A DNA stretch of 64,000 nucleotides, taken from positions 62,001 through 126,000 of the forward strand of contig JAJPIS010000107.1 of NCBI GenBank assembly GCA_021324635.1, read 5' to 3'. The stretch's first letter is position 1. Each line of letters begins with the position of its first letter. Source of the DNA: Gemmatimonadota bacterium. GTDB taxonomy: Bacteria > Gemmatimonadota > Gemmatimonadetes > Gemmatimonadales > Gemmatimonadaceae. Positions 26,311 to 35,804 of this stretch are shown piece after piece. The notes under the pieces are model-generated. The model did no database searches and was not told the origin of the DNA. It saw nothing but the letters and a program-made list of their open reading frames with translations. The translations under genes were made by a program, and so were the position numbers.

Positions 26311-27507
26311 ATGGCTGAAGAGGATACGCGGGGCGAACGGCCGAGCTCGAGGTACATCGCGCCGCTGGACGGGTTGCGCGGCATCGCGATCGCCGCGGTG
26401 TTCCTCTACCACGAGGATCTCTTTGCCGGGCCCACGAGCGTGACCGCGCTCGACCGCGGCGTGCACGCGATCACGGCCCTGGGATGGGCGGGAGTCGATC
26501 TCTTCTTCGTGCTCTCCGGATACCTGATCACCGGGATCCTGATCGACGCCAAGGGGACGGCCAACTACTTCCGAACCTTCTACGCCCGTCGGGTACTCCG
26601 GATCTTCCCGGCGTACTACGCGTTTCTCGCGCTCTACTTCTTCGTGCGGCCGCACCTGCCCGTCGGGCACTATCCCGCGGTCGATCCGGGGGTTCAGCTC
26701 TGGTCCTGGGACTACACGAGCAACGTGCTCGTCGCCATCCACGGGTGGACGGCCACCCCCAAGACCATCGACCACTTCTGGTCGTTGGCCGTCGAGGAAC
26801 AGTTCTACTTCGCGTGGCCGCTCCTCGTCTTCGCGCTCCCCAGGCGATGGCTGACCGTCGCGTGCCTCGCCCTCACGCTCAGCGCCCTCGGGACCCGCGT
26901 CGCCTTCATCGGTGCCGAGCATTGGGACGCGGCGCGCGTCCTCATGCCCGCCCGGATCGATTCCTTTGCCGTTGGCGGGCTCCTCGCGCTTGCCATGAGG
27001 GCGCCGACGGGACCGACCCTGCTCGCGAAGTGGGCGTGGCCGTGCGCCGGGGTCGCGGGCGCCCTGATCCCGGGCCTGTACTGGGTCCCGTGGATGCGGT
27101 TCGAGGCGCTGGCGACGATCACGCTCGCCATTGCCGTGCTCAGCGGCGCGCTGATCGCGGCCGCCGCCACCGCCTCGCCGCGTTCGACGGTGTACCGCGT
27201 GCTCGGCGCGGGCCCGCTGCCATTCGTGGGGCGCTACAGCTACGCGCTGTACATCGTTCACCAACCGGTGATTCTCGGATTGCTGTCTCTGGGCGTTCGG
27301 CCGACGATCGTGCACGCGATCGGGGGATCCGTCATGTCACAGCGCATCGCCTTTGGTGCCATCGCCGGTGCGGTCTCGCTCGCCGCGGCGCTCGCGAGTT
27401 GGTACCTCCTCGAGCGGCCATGCCTCGCGCTCAAGCGCCATTTCCGCTACGGGAGCGTCCCGTCAGATGCGGACGACGCCCAGGTGCCCGCCGTCGCCGT
27501 GGCCTGA
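26311..27507 (+). CDS. Acyltransferase 3 family membrane protein (OafA/YrhL type)
   Basis: A 398-residue integral membrane acyltransferase with about ten helices. The opening YIAPLDGLRGIAIAAVFLYH carries the family LDGLRG and catalytic His. WAGVDLFFVLSGYLITGIL and HFWSLAVEEQFYFAWPLLV are further signature motifs. Members O-acylate cell-surface sugars or lipids; the acceptor is unknown. The ATG at 26311 is preferred over the TTG at 26305 used by the track. It stands alone upstream of the efflux operon, separated by about 280 bases. Confidence 0.92.
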   Translation: MAEEDTRGERPSSRYIAPLDGLRGIAIAAVFLYHEDLFAGPTSVTALDRGVHAITALGWAGVDLFFVLSGYLITGILIDAKGTANYFRTFYARRVLRIFPAYYAFLALYFFVRPHLPVGHYPAVDPGVQLWSWDYTSNVLVAIHGWTATPKTIDHFWSLAVEEQFYFAWPLLVFALPRRWLTVACLALTLSALGTRVAFIGAEHWDAARVLMPARIDSFAVGGLLALAMRAPTGPTLLAKWAWPCAGVAGALIPGLYWVPWMRFEALATITLAIAVLSGALIAAAATASPRSTVYRVLGAGPLPFVGRYSYALYIVHQPVILGLLSLGVRPTIVHAIGGSVMSQRIAFGAIAGAVSLAAALASWYLLERPCLALKRHFRYGSVPSDADDAQVPAVAVA

Positions 27508-27788
27508 GTGGCCACCGAGCTACCGCGAGGCAGATCAACGAGTTAGTTATCTCGGTGGGAATTTATGCAGCCGGCGCACGGCGCCGCCGCAGCGCCCGCC
27601 CTCGGTGGTGCGTACTGGCTACGTTGGCCGACCGCGGGCGACGCACGTGGAACGAGTCTGCGGCTTCCGGCATTGCACTATCGTCCAGTCGAGAGTTCGC
27701 CGGCGTTGGGGCCTCGTCGCCTCTCCGGGCTCGCCGTGATCCGGCCGCCTGCCCGGCGTCGCGATTTTTGCCGCGAGGGGCACTTGGT

Positions 27789-29246
27789 ATGGGAGTTGGG
27801 CGCTGGCTGAGGCTGGTAGTGAGCGCGGGAGCGGTCGCGGGCGTCGTGATGCCGCCGGTAGAGGGGCGGGCGCAGGGCACCGCGGACTCCGCACACCCGC
27901 AGCGGGTCCCGACCGCCACGACCAGGGACTCCCAGCCGGCTCGGCACGCCGAGTTGCCCGTGGAGCCGGGAGTGGACAGCGGGCGCGTCGACTCGACGCT
28001 GGCGTACGCCGCCACCATGCACATCGCTGACGTGGTCGCGGCCGCCCTGCGGAACAGCCCGGCGATGGCCGAGGCGGGCGGCGCCGTCCGCACGGGGCAA
28101 TCGGGAGAGCGGGTCGCGTACGGGACGTTTCTGCCGTCGGTGACCTTCACCTCGACCGCCTTTCAGTCGGGCCAGCATTCGCTCGCCCTCCAGGCTCCGG
28201 TGACTGGTGCCCCCGGCCCAACCCTGTCCTACCCGGCCCAGTCGTACTCCGGCGCCCTGGCCGCGTCGTACGATGTCTTCACCGGCGGGCGGCGCGGCGC
28301 CCAGATCGCCGCCGCTCGGGCGAGCACTCGGTCGGCGAGTGCCGGGCTCGTCGAGCAACGGTACGCCACGGCCCTCACCGCCAAGCAAGCGTTCTACAAC
28401 ACGCAGCGGGCGCGCGACCTCGTCCGGGTCTCGCTGACCAGGGTGGCCACGGCCGAGCGGGCCCTCCAGTATGCGGATGCCCGCATGCGTCGCGGAACCG
28501 CGACCCGCGCCGATGTGCTGCTCGCGCGGTTGAACCTGACGACCGCCCGCCAGCAGTTGATCGCGGCGCGCGACACCCTCACCACGAACGCCTACGCGCT
28601 CGGCCGACTGGTCGGTGTCGACGGCGCCGTCGACGCCCAGGGCAGCGACACGCTCCCGGCCGCCGCCCTGGCGCTCACCGACTCGGCCATCGTCGCGATC
28701 GCCGTACGCGAGGCGCCGGCCGTGCGCGCGGCCGACGCGTTCGCCCACGCCAGCGATGCCGCCGTCCGCGAAGCGCAGACCGAGTACATCCCGGGGATCA
28801 GGCTCACGGGCGGCTACACCTGGGCGAACAACTCCCTGGCCTTCGGCGCCGTGCGTCCCGGGTGGGTCGTGGCACTGAGCACGTCCTACCCGCTGTTCAA
28901 CGGCTTCGTGCGCGAGGATGACGTGACACGCGCCTCGGCGAGCGCCCACACCGCACGCGTCACGGCCATCGATCAGCGGCGGTTCGCACGGGCCGAATCG
29001 GAACGGCTGCTGGCCGGGCTGCGGTTCGCGTGGCAGAACGTGGCCGAGGCCGAAGAGGGCGTGCGCGTCGCTCGCGAGGAATTGCGCGTCGTCGGCGTCC
29101 GGTATCAGAACGGTGTCGCGACCTTTCTCGACCTCAGCACCGCGCAGCTCGCCGAAGCGCAGGCCGACATCGCCCTGGTGACGGCACGCTACGACTACCA
29201 GATCGCCCGGGCGTCGCTGGAGGCGCTCATCGGGCGGGACCTCTGA
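27789..29246 (+). CDS. TolC-family outer-membrane efflux protein
   Basis: A 485-residue outer-membrane channel component. A signal peptide (LRLVVSAGAVAGVVMPPVEG-RAQ) is followed by a low-complexity linker, then two OEP-type halves rich in long alpha-helices (LVRVSLTRVATAERALQYADA ... LLARLNLTTARQQLIAARDTL; FARAESERLLAGLRFAWQNVAEAEEGV) and the ATFLDLSTAQLAEAQADI end motif. It pairs with the RND pump and adaptor directly downstream. The start at ATG 27789 follows GAGGGG; the much longer track ORF upstream overlaps the acyltransferase out of frame. Confidence 0.92.
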   Translation: MGVGRWLRLVVSAGAVAGVVMPPVEGRAQGTADSAHPQRVPTATTRDSQPARHAELPVEPGVDSGRVDSTLAYAATMHIADVVAAALRNSPAMAEAGGAVRTGQSGERVAYGTFLPSVTFTSTAFQSGQHSLALQAPVTGAPGPTLSYPAQSYSGALAASYDVFTGGRRGAQIAAARASTRSASAGLVEQRYATALTAKQAFYNTQRARDLVRVSLTRVATAERALQYADARMRRGTATRADVLLARLNLTTARQQLIAARDTLTTNAYALGRLVGVDGAVDAQGSDTLPAAALALTDSAIVAIAVREAPAVRAADAFAHASDAAVREAQTEYIPGIRLTGGYTWANNSLAFGAVRPGWVVALSTSYPLFNGFVREDDVTRASASAHTARVTAIDQRRFARAESERLLAGLRFAWQNVAEAEEGVRVAREELRVVGVRYQNGVATFLDLSTAQLAEAQADIALVTARYDYQIARASLEALIGRDL

Positions 29247-29262
29247 GGAGGGCGGACCGCCC

Positions 29263-32200
29263 ATGATGTGGATCGTCATTCTCGCGCTGCGGCGGCCGTA
29301 CACCTTCGTGTGTGCGTCGCTGCTCGTGCTGATCTTTGGCGTCTTTGCGATCCTTCGCATGGCGGTCGACATCTTCCCGGTGATCGACATGCCGGTAGCC
29401 ACCGTCGTGTGGTACTACTACGGCCTATCGCCGGAGGAGATGGAACGCCGCATCGTGACCGGTAGCGAGCGCTTCTACTCCTCGGTGGCCAACGACATCG
29501 AGCACATCGAGTCGACGAGCTACAACGGCGTCGGCGTGATCAAGATCTACTTCCAACCGGGCGCGGACGTCGCGAACGGAGTGGCGGAGATCACCGCCGC
29601 GTCCCAGGCGTATCTGAAGCTTCTCCCGCCGGGGGCGGTCCCGCCGACGATCGTGCGCTTCAACGCGACCGACGTGCCGATCGTGCATCTCGCCGTCGGC
29701 AGCTCGACGATGGCGGAGGATGTGCTCAACGACTACGGGAACAACTTCGTTCGGATCCCGCTGTCGAGTATCCGGGGCGCCGCGATCGGGCCGTCGGTCG
29801 GTGGGAAGCCCCGCAACGTGATGGTTGATCTCGACCTCAACGCCCTCTACGCCAAAGGGCTCTCGCCGTCGGATGTGAGCGCTGCGCTCAACGCGCAGAA
29901 TGTGATCCTCCCCTCGGGGACGGTGAAGATGGGAGGCCGCGAGTACACCGTCCGGCTCAACTCGAGCCCCGACTCGGTCCTCGACCTCAACAACCTGCCG
30001 ATCAAGGAGGTCAACGGGGCGACGGTGTACATCCGCGATGTCGCGCAGGTGCGGCAGGGCCCCGGCGTACAGGTGAACATCGTCCGCCTGAACGGCCGGC
30101 GCGGCATCGTCATCCCGATCTTCAAGGAGGGGGCCGCCTCGACGCTCGACATCCTGGGCAAGATCAAGGCGCTCCTGCCGCAGGTGCAGGCGACCCTCCC
30201 CGAAGGGATGACGCTGCGGCTCCTCAACGACCAGTCCCTCTTCGTCCGGGCGGCCATCGAGGGGGTCATCGCCGAGGCGGCCATCGCGGCCTGCCTGACG
30301 GCGCTCATGATCCTGCTCTTCCTTGGCAGCTGGCGCTCGACCCTGATCGTCGCCACGTCGATCCCGCTCGCCGTGCTCTCGTCCATCATCTGCCTCTACG
30401 CCTTGGGTCAGACGCTGAACGAGATGACGCTCGGCGGCCTGGCGCTCGCGGTCGGGATTCTCGTCGACGACGCGACGGTCGAGATCGAGAACATCAATCG
30501 CAATGTGCACATGGGCAAGGAGGTGCTCCAGGCGATCGTCGATGCGGCCAGTCAGACCGCGACGCCGACGTTCGTGGCCTCGTTGTCGATCTCGATCGTG
30601 TTCATTCCGATCTTCCTCCTGACCGGTCCAGCGGCCGCGCTCTTCCGGCCACTCGCGATGGCCGTCGTCTTCGCAGTCCTCGCCTCCTATCTCCTGTCTC
30701 GGACGCTCGTGCCGACGATGGCACGGTACCTCCTGGGCCCCGAGGCGCACCGCCTGGCGGAGATGCGCGCTCGGTTGGGCCACGTCCTGCACGAGTCCGA
30801 GGTCGCCGCCGTGATGGGCGGCGGCGCCTTCCGGCGCGTGCACCTGGCGTTCGACTCGGCATTCGAGCGGTTCCGGCTCGCCTATCTCGATGTCCTGGGG
30901 TGGGCCATCGCCCATCGCCGGCAGGTGCTCGCCGGCGCGGGGCTCTTCGTCGCTGGCTCGCTCCTGCTGGTGCCGTTCATCGGGGAGGATTTCTTCCCCC
31001 GGGTCGACGGCGGCGAGTTCCAGCTGCACGTCCGCGCCCCGACCGGCACCCAGGTGGAGGAGACGGAGATGCTCGTCTCCCAGATCGAGCACGCGATTCG
31101 CCAGGAGATTCCAGCGTCGGAGCTCGACCTCGTCATGAGCAATGTGGGGCTTCTGAACAGCAGCTCCACCTATCTCGCGACCGGCTCGTCGGCCACGGTC
31201 GGGCCGCAGGACGCCGACGTGCTCGTCTCGCTCAAGGAAGGGCATCACTCGACGTGGGACTACGTGCGCCGGCTCCGTCGGCGCCTGCCGCCCGAGTTTC
31301 CCGGAGTCACGTTCTTCTTCCAACCGGCCGACATGGTGAGCCAGGTGCTCAACCTCGGCCTCCCGTCGCGCATCGACGTGCAGGTGCAGGGACAACACAA
31401 GTACGAGAACTACCGGATCGCCCAGGGGCTGGCCGCCAAGATCGCCCGGATTCCCGGGGCGGTGGACGTCCGCGTGCATCAGATCATGGACTACCCCGAG
31501 CTGTTCTTCAGCGTCGACCGGGACCGGGCGACCGAGGTCGGCCTCGCGCAACGTGACGTCGCCAATCAGCTCACGATCTCGCTCAGCTCGAGCGGGCAGA
31601 CGGCACCGAATTTCTGGCTCGATCCCCAGAACGGGATCAGCTACTCGGTGCAGGTCATGACGCCGCAGTACAAGGTGTCGAACATGGAAGACCTGGTGAA
31701 CACGCCGGTCGCGGCACCCGGGCATCAGCAGCCCCAGCTCTTCGGGAACCTGGCGACGGTGAAGCGCAACGTGTCCATGGCCGTCGTCAACCACTACAAC
31801 ATTCAACCGGTCATCGACATCTACGCCTCCAACGATCGCCGCGACCTGGGTGGCGTGGCCGCCGGGATCGACCGTATCGTGACCGAGGCCCGCCGGACGC
31901 TGCCCCGGGGATCGCAGATCATCGTGCGGGGGCAGGTCCTCAGCATGCGCACGTCGTTCATCGGGATCGGCGTCGGGATCCTGGGCGCGGTCGTCCTGGC
32001 CTACATTCTGATGGTGATCAACTTTCAATCGTGGACGAATCCGCTCGTGATCATCCTCGGGCTTCCCGGTGGGCTCGCCGGCATCATCTGGATGCTGTAC
32101 GTGAGCAACACCACGTTCAACGTGCCGTCGCTCATGGGGGCGATCATGGCGGTGGGTGTGGCCACGTCGAATAGCATCCTGCTCGTGGTCTTCGCCGAGG

Positions 32201-32484
32201 ACCAGCGGATGAACGGTCGCACAGCCCACCAGGCGGTGCTCGATGCCGGCTTCACCCGCCTGCGGCCGGTCTGCATGACGGCGCTGGCGATGATCATTGG
32301 CATGCTGCCCATGTCACTGGGCCTCGGGAGCGGCGGCGAGCAGAACGCGCCGCTCGGCCGCGCCGTGATCGGCGGCCTGATCGTGGCGACGGTGTTCACG
32401 CTCCTCATCGTGCCGGTCATCTACACGATCCTGCGGAAGGGACCGGCGCTGGTTGAAATCGACATTCCTGCGGTGAGTCGATGA
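29263..32484 (+). CDS. RND-family efflux pump (HAE1/AcrB-like)
   Basis: A 1073-residue inner-membrane proton-driven exporter. It has the twelve-helix, two-porter-loop layout: first helix near 12-30, the helix 2-6 block about 335-490 including GGLALAVGILVDDATVEIENINR with the proton-relay aspartates, and the second block from about 905. The periplasmic starts NDIEHIESTSYNGVGVIKIYF and the trimer/docking loops are typical. It is most like the HAE1 or multidrug branch rather than heavy-metal CusA because no methionine copper path is visible. AGGAGGG precedes the ATG. Substrates cannot be predicted. Confidence 0.94.
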   Translation: MMWIVILALRRPYTFVCASLLVLIFGVFAILRMAVDIFPVIDMPVATVVWYYYGLSPEEMERRIVTGSERFYSSVANDIEHIESTSYNGVGVIKIYFQPGADVANGVAEITAASQAYLKLLPPGAVPPTIVRFNATDVPIVHLAVGSSTMAEDVLNDYGNNFVRIPLSSIRGAAIGPSVGGKPRNVMVDLDLNALYAKGLSPSDVSAALNAQNVILPSGTVKMGGREYTVRLNSSPDSVLDLNNLPIKEVNGATVYIRDVAQVRQGPGVQVNIVRLNGRRGIVIPIFKEGAASTLDILGKIKALLPQVQATLPEGMTLRLLNDQSLFVRAAIEGVIAEAAIAACLTALMILLFLGSWRSTLIVATSIPLAVLSSIICLYALGQTLNEMTLGGLALAVGILVDDATVEIENINRNVHMGKEVLQAIVDAASQTATPTFVASLSISIVFIPIFLLTGPAAALFRPLAMAVVFAVLASYLLSRTLVPTMARYLLGPEAHRLAEMRARLGHVLHESEVAAVMGGGAFRRVHLAFDSAFERFRLAYLDVLGWAIAHRRQVLAGAGLFVAGSLLLVPFIGEDFFPRVDGGEFQLHVRAPTGTQVEETEMLVSQIEHAIRQEIPASELDLVMSNVGLLNSSSTYLATGSSATVGPQDADVLVSLKEGHHSTWDYVRRLRRRLPPEFPGVTFFFQPADMVSQVLNLGLPSRIDVQVQGQHKYENYRIAQGLAAKIARIPGAVDVRVHQIMDYPELFFSVDRDRATEVGLAQRDVANQLTISLSSSGQTAPNFWLDPQNGISYSVQVMTPQYKVSNMEDLVNTPVAAPGHQQPQLFGNLATVKRNVSMAVVNHYNIQPVIDIYASNDRRDLGGVAAGIDRIVTEARRTLPRGSQIIVRGQVLSMRTSFIGIGVGILGAVVLAYILMVINFQSWTNPLVIILGLPGGLAGIIWMLYVSNTTFNVPSLMGAIMAVGVATSNSILLVVFAEDQRMNGRTAHQAVLDAGFTRLRPVCMTALAMIIGMLPMSLGLGSGGEQNAPLGRAVIGGLIVATVFTLLIVPVIYTILRKGPALVEIDIPAVSR

Positions 32485-33875
32485 CCGACCTCACGCCCGG
32501 CGTACCCCCGCACGACACTGGTGTCCTCAAGCACGCTGCGACGGAGGAGGCGCCGGAGCCCCGTCCGGTGCGGACGCGCCGCATCGGCATCATGGTCGCC
32601 GGGCTCGGGGTCGTGCTGCTGGCCGGCTTCGTCGTTGGCACGATCCCCCGCGTGACCACCGCGCGGGCGCTGGCCGCCGAGTCCACCGCCGATGCGCCGC
32701 CGACGGTACAGGTCACCCGGATCGGCCGCGCGGGCACACGCTCGAACCTCGATCTCCCGGGAACGCTCGAGCCGCTCCACCAGACGGCGCTCTACGCCCG
32801 GACGTCGGGATACGTCAAGCGCTGGACGGCGGACATCGGCCACTCGGTGCACGCGGGCGATGTCCTGGCGATCATCGAGACCCCCGACCTCGACGAGCAA
32901 CTCGCCCAGTCGAAGGCGACGCTCGAGCAGGCGCGCTCGACGCTGGACCTCGCCAAGGTCGAGCGCGAGCGGTGGGCCGCGATGGTCAAGGACAGCGTCG
33001 TGACGATCGACGAGTACGACCAGAAGGTGCAGGCGGAACGGGCCGCGGCGGCGGCCGTCGCGGCCGACGAGGCCGACGTGCGCCGCCTCCAGGCGCTCCA
33101 GAGCTTCGAGCGAGTCACGGCACCCTTCGACGGGGTCGTCACCTCGCGCAACGTCGACGTCGGCGCGTTCGTGCAGTCGGGCGGCGGGACGACGGTCGCA
33201 CTGCCGTCGGGCGCCAGCTCGGCGCCGACGAGTCTCTTCCAGGTCGCGCAGACCGACACGGTGCGTGTCTACGTCTCCGTCCCGCAAGCCGATGCCACGG
33301 TCATTCAGCCGGGGCAGACGGCCGACGTGCGCGTCCGCGAGTTTCCCGACCACGTGTTCGTGGGCCATGTGGTCCGCACGGCGCGCGCCGTCGACCCCCA
33401 GTCGCGGACGCTCCTGACCGAGGTCCAGATCGTCAACACCAAGCATGTCCTGCTGCCGGGGATGTACGCGCAGATCCAATTCATCTTCGACCGCGCGAAC
33501 CCGCCACTCGTCGTTCCGGCGACGGCCCTGCTCCCGCTGACCGCGGGGATCCGGGTCGTGGAGGTGGACGGCGATCGTCGGGTCCACCACCGCACGATCA
33601 AGATCACCCGAGACTACGGGAGCTACGTGGAGGTGGACTCCGGGATCTCCGATGGGGCGTCGGTCGTGCTGAATCCCACCGACGCGCTCGCCGATGGGAT
33701 GGAGGTGAGAGTGGAGGCATCGTCCCTCCCGTCGGACTCCGCCAACCCCGGCGCGCGGATCGTCGCCCCGGCGAGCGCGCCGCCAGGCGCGTCACCCGGC
33801 GTATCGCCCGGCGTATCGCCCGGCGTATCGCCAGGCGCCTCACCCAGCGTCTCGCCGGGCGCGCCGCCGGGCTGA
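32481..33875 (+). CDS. Efflux periplasmic adaptor (HlyD/RND MFP) with a repetitive tail
   Basis: A 464-residue membrane-fusion protein linking the RND pump to TolC. One membrane anchor (IGIMVAGLGVVLLAGFVVGTI) is followed by the lipoyl half-motif LPGTLEPLHQTALYARTSGYV, a coiled-coil hairpin (TLEQARSTLDLAKVERERWAA ... AAAVAADEADVRRLQALQSF), the second half-motif RVTAPFDGVVTSRNVDVGAFV and beta-barrel domains. The last 30 residues are a Pro-Gly-Val-Ser repeat beyond the family end. The ATG overlaps the pump stop (ATGA). The gene order TolC-pump-adaptor differs from the usual adaptor-pump-TolC order. Confidence 0.93.
   Translation: MTDLTPGVPPHDTGVLKHAATEEAPEPRPVRTRRIGIMVAGLGVVLLAGFVVGTIPRVTTARALAAESTADAPPTVQVTRIGRAGTRSNLDLPGTLEPLHQTALYARTSGYVKRWTADIGHSVHAGDVLAIIETPDLDEQLAQSKATLEQARSTLDLAKVERERWAAMVKDSVVTIDEYDQKVQAERAAAAAVAADEADVRRLQALQSFERVTAPFDGVVTSRNVDVGAFVQSGGGTTVALPSGASSAPTSLFQVAQTDTVRVYVSVPQADATVIQPGQTADVRVREFPDHVFVGHVVRTARAVDPQSRTLLTEVQIVNTKHVLLPGMYAQIQFIFDRANPPLVVPATALLPLTAGIRVVEVDGDRRVHHRTIKITRDYGSYVEVDSGISDGASVVLNPTDALADGMEVRVEASSLPSDSANPGARIVAPASAPPGASPGVSPGVSPGVSPGASPSVSPGAPPG
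33783..33872 (+). repeat. 12-bp tandem repeats encoding a PGVS tail
   Basis: Near-identical 12-base units (CCCGGCGTATCG and variants, about seven copies) encode P-G-V/A-S repeats at the C-terminus of the adaptor. The three central copies are exact, suggesting recent expansion by slippage. Confidence 0.85.
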
Positions 33876-33900
33876 ACCGGCGCGCCCTGCCTGGCGCTCC

Positions 33901-35769
33901 TTACAGCACGGGGTGCTTCTGGTGGAACCCGGTCGCGTCCTGGTACGCCCGGGCAAAGGCCAGCAGCTTGGCCTCGCCGTACAGCGGACCGAGGAAGGTC
34001 AGGCTCACGGGCGTGCCAGGACCGCCGTAGTTCCCCGGACCGCTCTGCGGGACGAACGGAGGGGCATCCGGGCCGCGAAAGCCGTTGGGCAGGATGAGCG
34101 CCGGATGGCCGGTGAGGTTGGTGATCACCAGCTGTGGGGATGAGGTCGGCGCGACGATGACGTCGATCCCCTGGAACACGCGCGCCATCGCCTCGATCCC
34201 CATCATGCGGGCCCGGTTGGCCTGGATGTACTCCACTGCGGGGATGAAGCGCGCGGCGCGGAAGACGTTTGGCCAGTCGTTCGGACCCTGACCGGTCAGC
34301 AGCGCGTCGCGCCCCGACCGCGTCAGGTCATCGAACGCCGCCGCCGCCTCGGCCTGGAGCAACGTCGACATCGCTTGCCACGGGAGTGACGGCAGCTCGA
34401 CGGGCGTCATCGTCACCCCCATGCGGGCGAGTGCCGCCAGCGCCGCGTCATCGAACCGTCGGTCATACTCGGCGTGACGCCGCGCCAGCTCCTGCTGCTG
34501 ACGGAGCGTTTCGCGCCGCGCCCGCTCCGCGTCCGTGAGCGTGTCCGGCGCGCCCGCCCCGGCCGCCCCGGCCGCCGCGGGCGGCACGAGCGGCGCCGGC
34601 GCCTGCGGTCCGCGCTCGAACTCGGACTTGATATATCCCACTCGCAACGTTCGCCAATCGAGATGGGCGTCCCAGTTGAATGCCCCCGCTCGCACGGTTC
34701 GGTCATGACCGTCCGGGCCGGCAATCGCGTCGAGCACGAGCGCACAGTCCTCGACTGTGCGACAGATCGGCCCGAGCTTGTCCATGCTCCACGACAGAGC
34801 CATCGCCCCCGTTCGCGGGACCAGCCCGAAGGTCGGCCGGAGCCCGGTACAGCCGCATCGGGTCGAGGGCGCTGAGATCGATCCCAGCGTCTCCGAGCCG
34901 ACACTGAAGGCGACGCAACCCGCCGCAGTCGCGGAGGCCGGGCCTGCCGAGGAGCCGCTCGAGCCCTGCTCGCGATTCCACGGATTGCGGGTGATCCCGC
35001 CGAACCAGTGGTCGCCCATTGCCAGCGCCCCAAGCGTCAGCTTGGCGATCAGGACGGCCCCGGCCCGGTCGAGCCGCTGGACGACGGTGGCGTCCTCGTC
35101 GATCATCTGGTGCTCGAAGCCGCCGGCGCCCCACGTCGTGGGATAGCCCTTGACGGCCAGCAGGTCCTTGGCGCCCCACGGTAGCCCGTGCAACGGACCC
35201 CGGCGGCGGCCGGCGACGAGGTCGCGGTCGGCTTCCCTGGCTTGCGCCCGCGCCCGATCTTCGGTGAGCGTGATGACGCACTTGAGCACCGGATCGAGGC
35301 GCACGAGCCGCGCGAGATACATGTCCGTGAGCGCGCCGGACGAGATCCGGCGGCGGGCGATCAACTCGGCGAGCGCTCGGGCCGGCGCAAAGCACAGGTC
35401 CTCGAGGTTGCGAGGCACGTCCCGCGTCCCCACGACCGCCGGCGTCGAGAGACGCGGTGGCCGCTTCACTCTCTCGCGGGTCGTCCCCGGCGGCACCGGG
35501 TCGAAATCGAGGGCCGGCGGCACGGCGTTCGGGATGTGCAAGCCGTGGATCGCCTCGTAGCCCTCGACGCGCTGGTTGAGGGCCGCGAGCATCGCCTCGC
35601 GATCCTGGGGAGGGATCGGTACGTCGGCAATGATCGCGGCCTGGTCGATCATCGCCGACGTCACGACACCGCCGGACCCGGACGCCAGACTCCAGAGGGT
35701 GCCAGGGAGGAGAGTCGCTCCGAGTCCGAAGCGGGAGCAGGTCGCGAGGAAGTCGCGGCGGTCGAGCAT
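33901..35769 (-). CDS. Second Tat-exported amidase (amidase signature family)
   Basis: A 622-residue amidase-signature protein. The N-terminus MLDRRDFLATCSRFGLGATLLPG is a twin-arginine signal. The catalytic Lys is in LPWGAKDLLAVKG, the cis-Ser in REQGSSGSSAGPASA and the nucleophile Ser in VGSETLGSISAPS. An insertion of about 40 residues rich in Ala/Gly and charged residues follows the core (around PAAAGAAGAGAPDTLTDAE). The start at ATG 35769 opens the Tat signal; the track start at 35817 is a TTG. It is only distantly similar to the amidase at 7187, so this is not a recent duplication. Substrate unknown. Confidence 0.9.
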   Translation of the reverse strand: MLDRRDFLATCSRFGLGATLLPGTLWSLASGSGGVVTSAMIDQAAIIADVPIPPQDREAMLAALNQRVEGYEAIHGLHIPNAVPPALDFDPVPPGTTRERVKRPPRLSTPAVVGTRDVPRNLEDLCFAPARALAELIARRRISSGALTDMYLARLVRLDPVLKCVITLTEDRARAQAREADRDLVAGRRRGPLHGLPWGAKDLLAVKGYPTTWGAGGFEHQMIDEDATVVQRLDRAGAVLIAKLTLGALAMGDHWFGGITRNPWNREQGSSGSSAGPASATAAGCVAFSVGSETLGSISAPSTRCGCTGLRPTFGLVPRTGAMALSWSMDKLGPICRTVEDCALVLDAIAGPDGHDRTVRAGAFNWDAHLDWRTLRVGYIKSEFERGPQAPAPLVPPAAAGAAGAGAPDTLTDAERARRETLRQQQELARRHAEYDRRFDDAALAALARMGVTMTPVELPSLPWQAMSTLLQAEAAAAFDDLTRSGRDALLTGQGPNDWPNVFRAARFIPAVEYIQANRARMMGIEAMARVFQGIDVIVAPTSSPQLVITNLTGHPALILPNGFRGPDAPPFVPQSGPGNYGGPGTPVSLTFLGPLYGEAKLLAFARAYQDATGFHQKHPVL

Positions 35770-35804
35770 CGCGTGAATGGAGGAAAGGGAAGGGGCGCGG
35801 AGCG

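Noticed and set aside
26484-27788. Long N-terminal extension of the TolC ORF
   Set aside because: It overlaps the acyltransferase in another frame; a signal peptide and ribosome site mark the true start at 27789.
29425-32229. 934-residue ORF on the minus strand
   Set aside because: It is the antisense shadow of the RND pump: rich in Arg, Asp, His and Glu with no motif, produced by the high GC content.
33783-33872. Possible regulatory repeat array (iteron-like)
   Set aside because: The 12-bp units keep the reading frame of the adaptor and encode a PGVS peptide, so protein-level expansion is the simpler reading.
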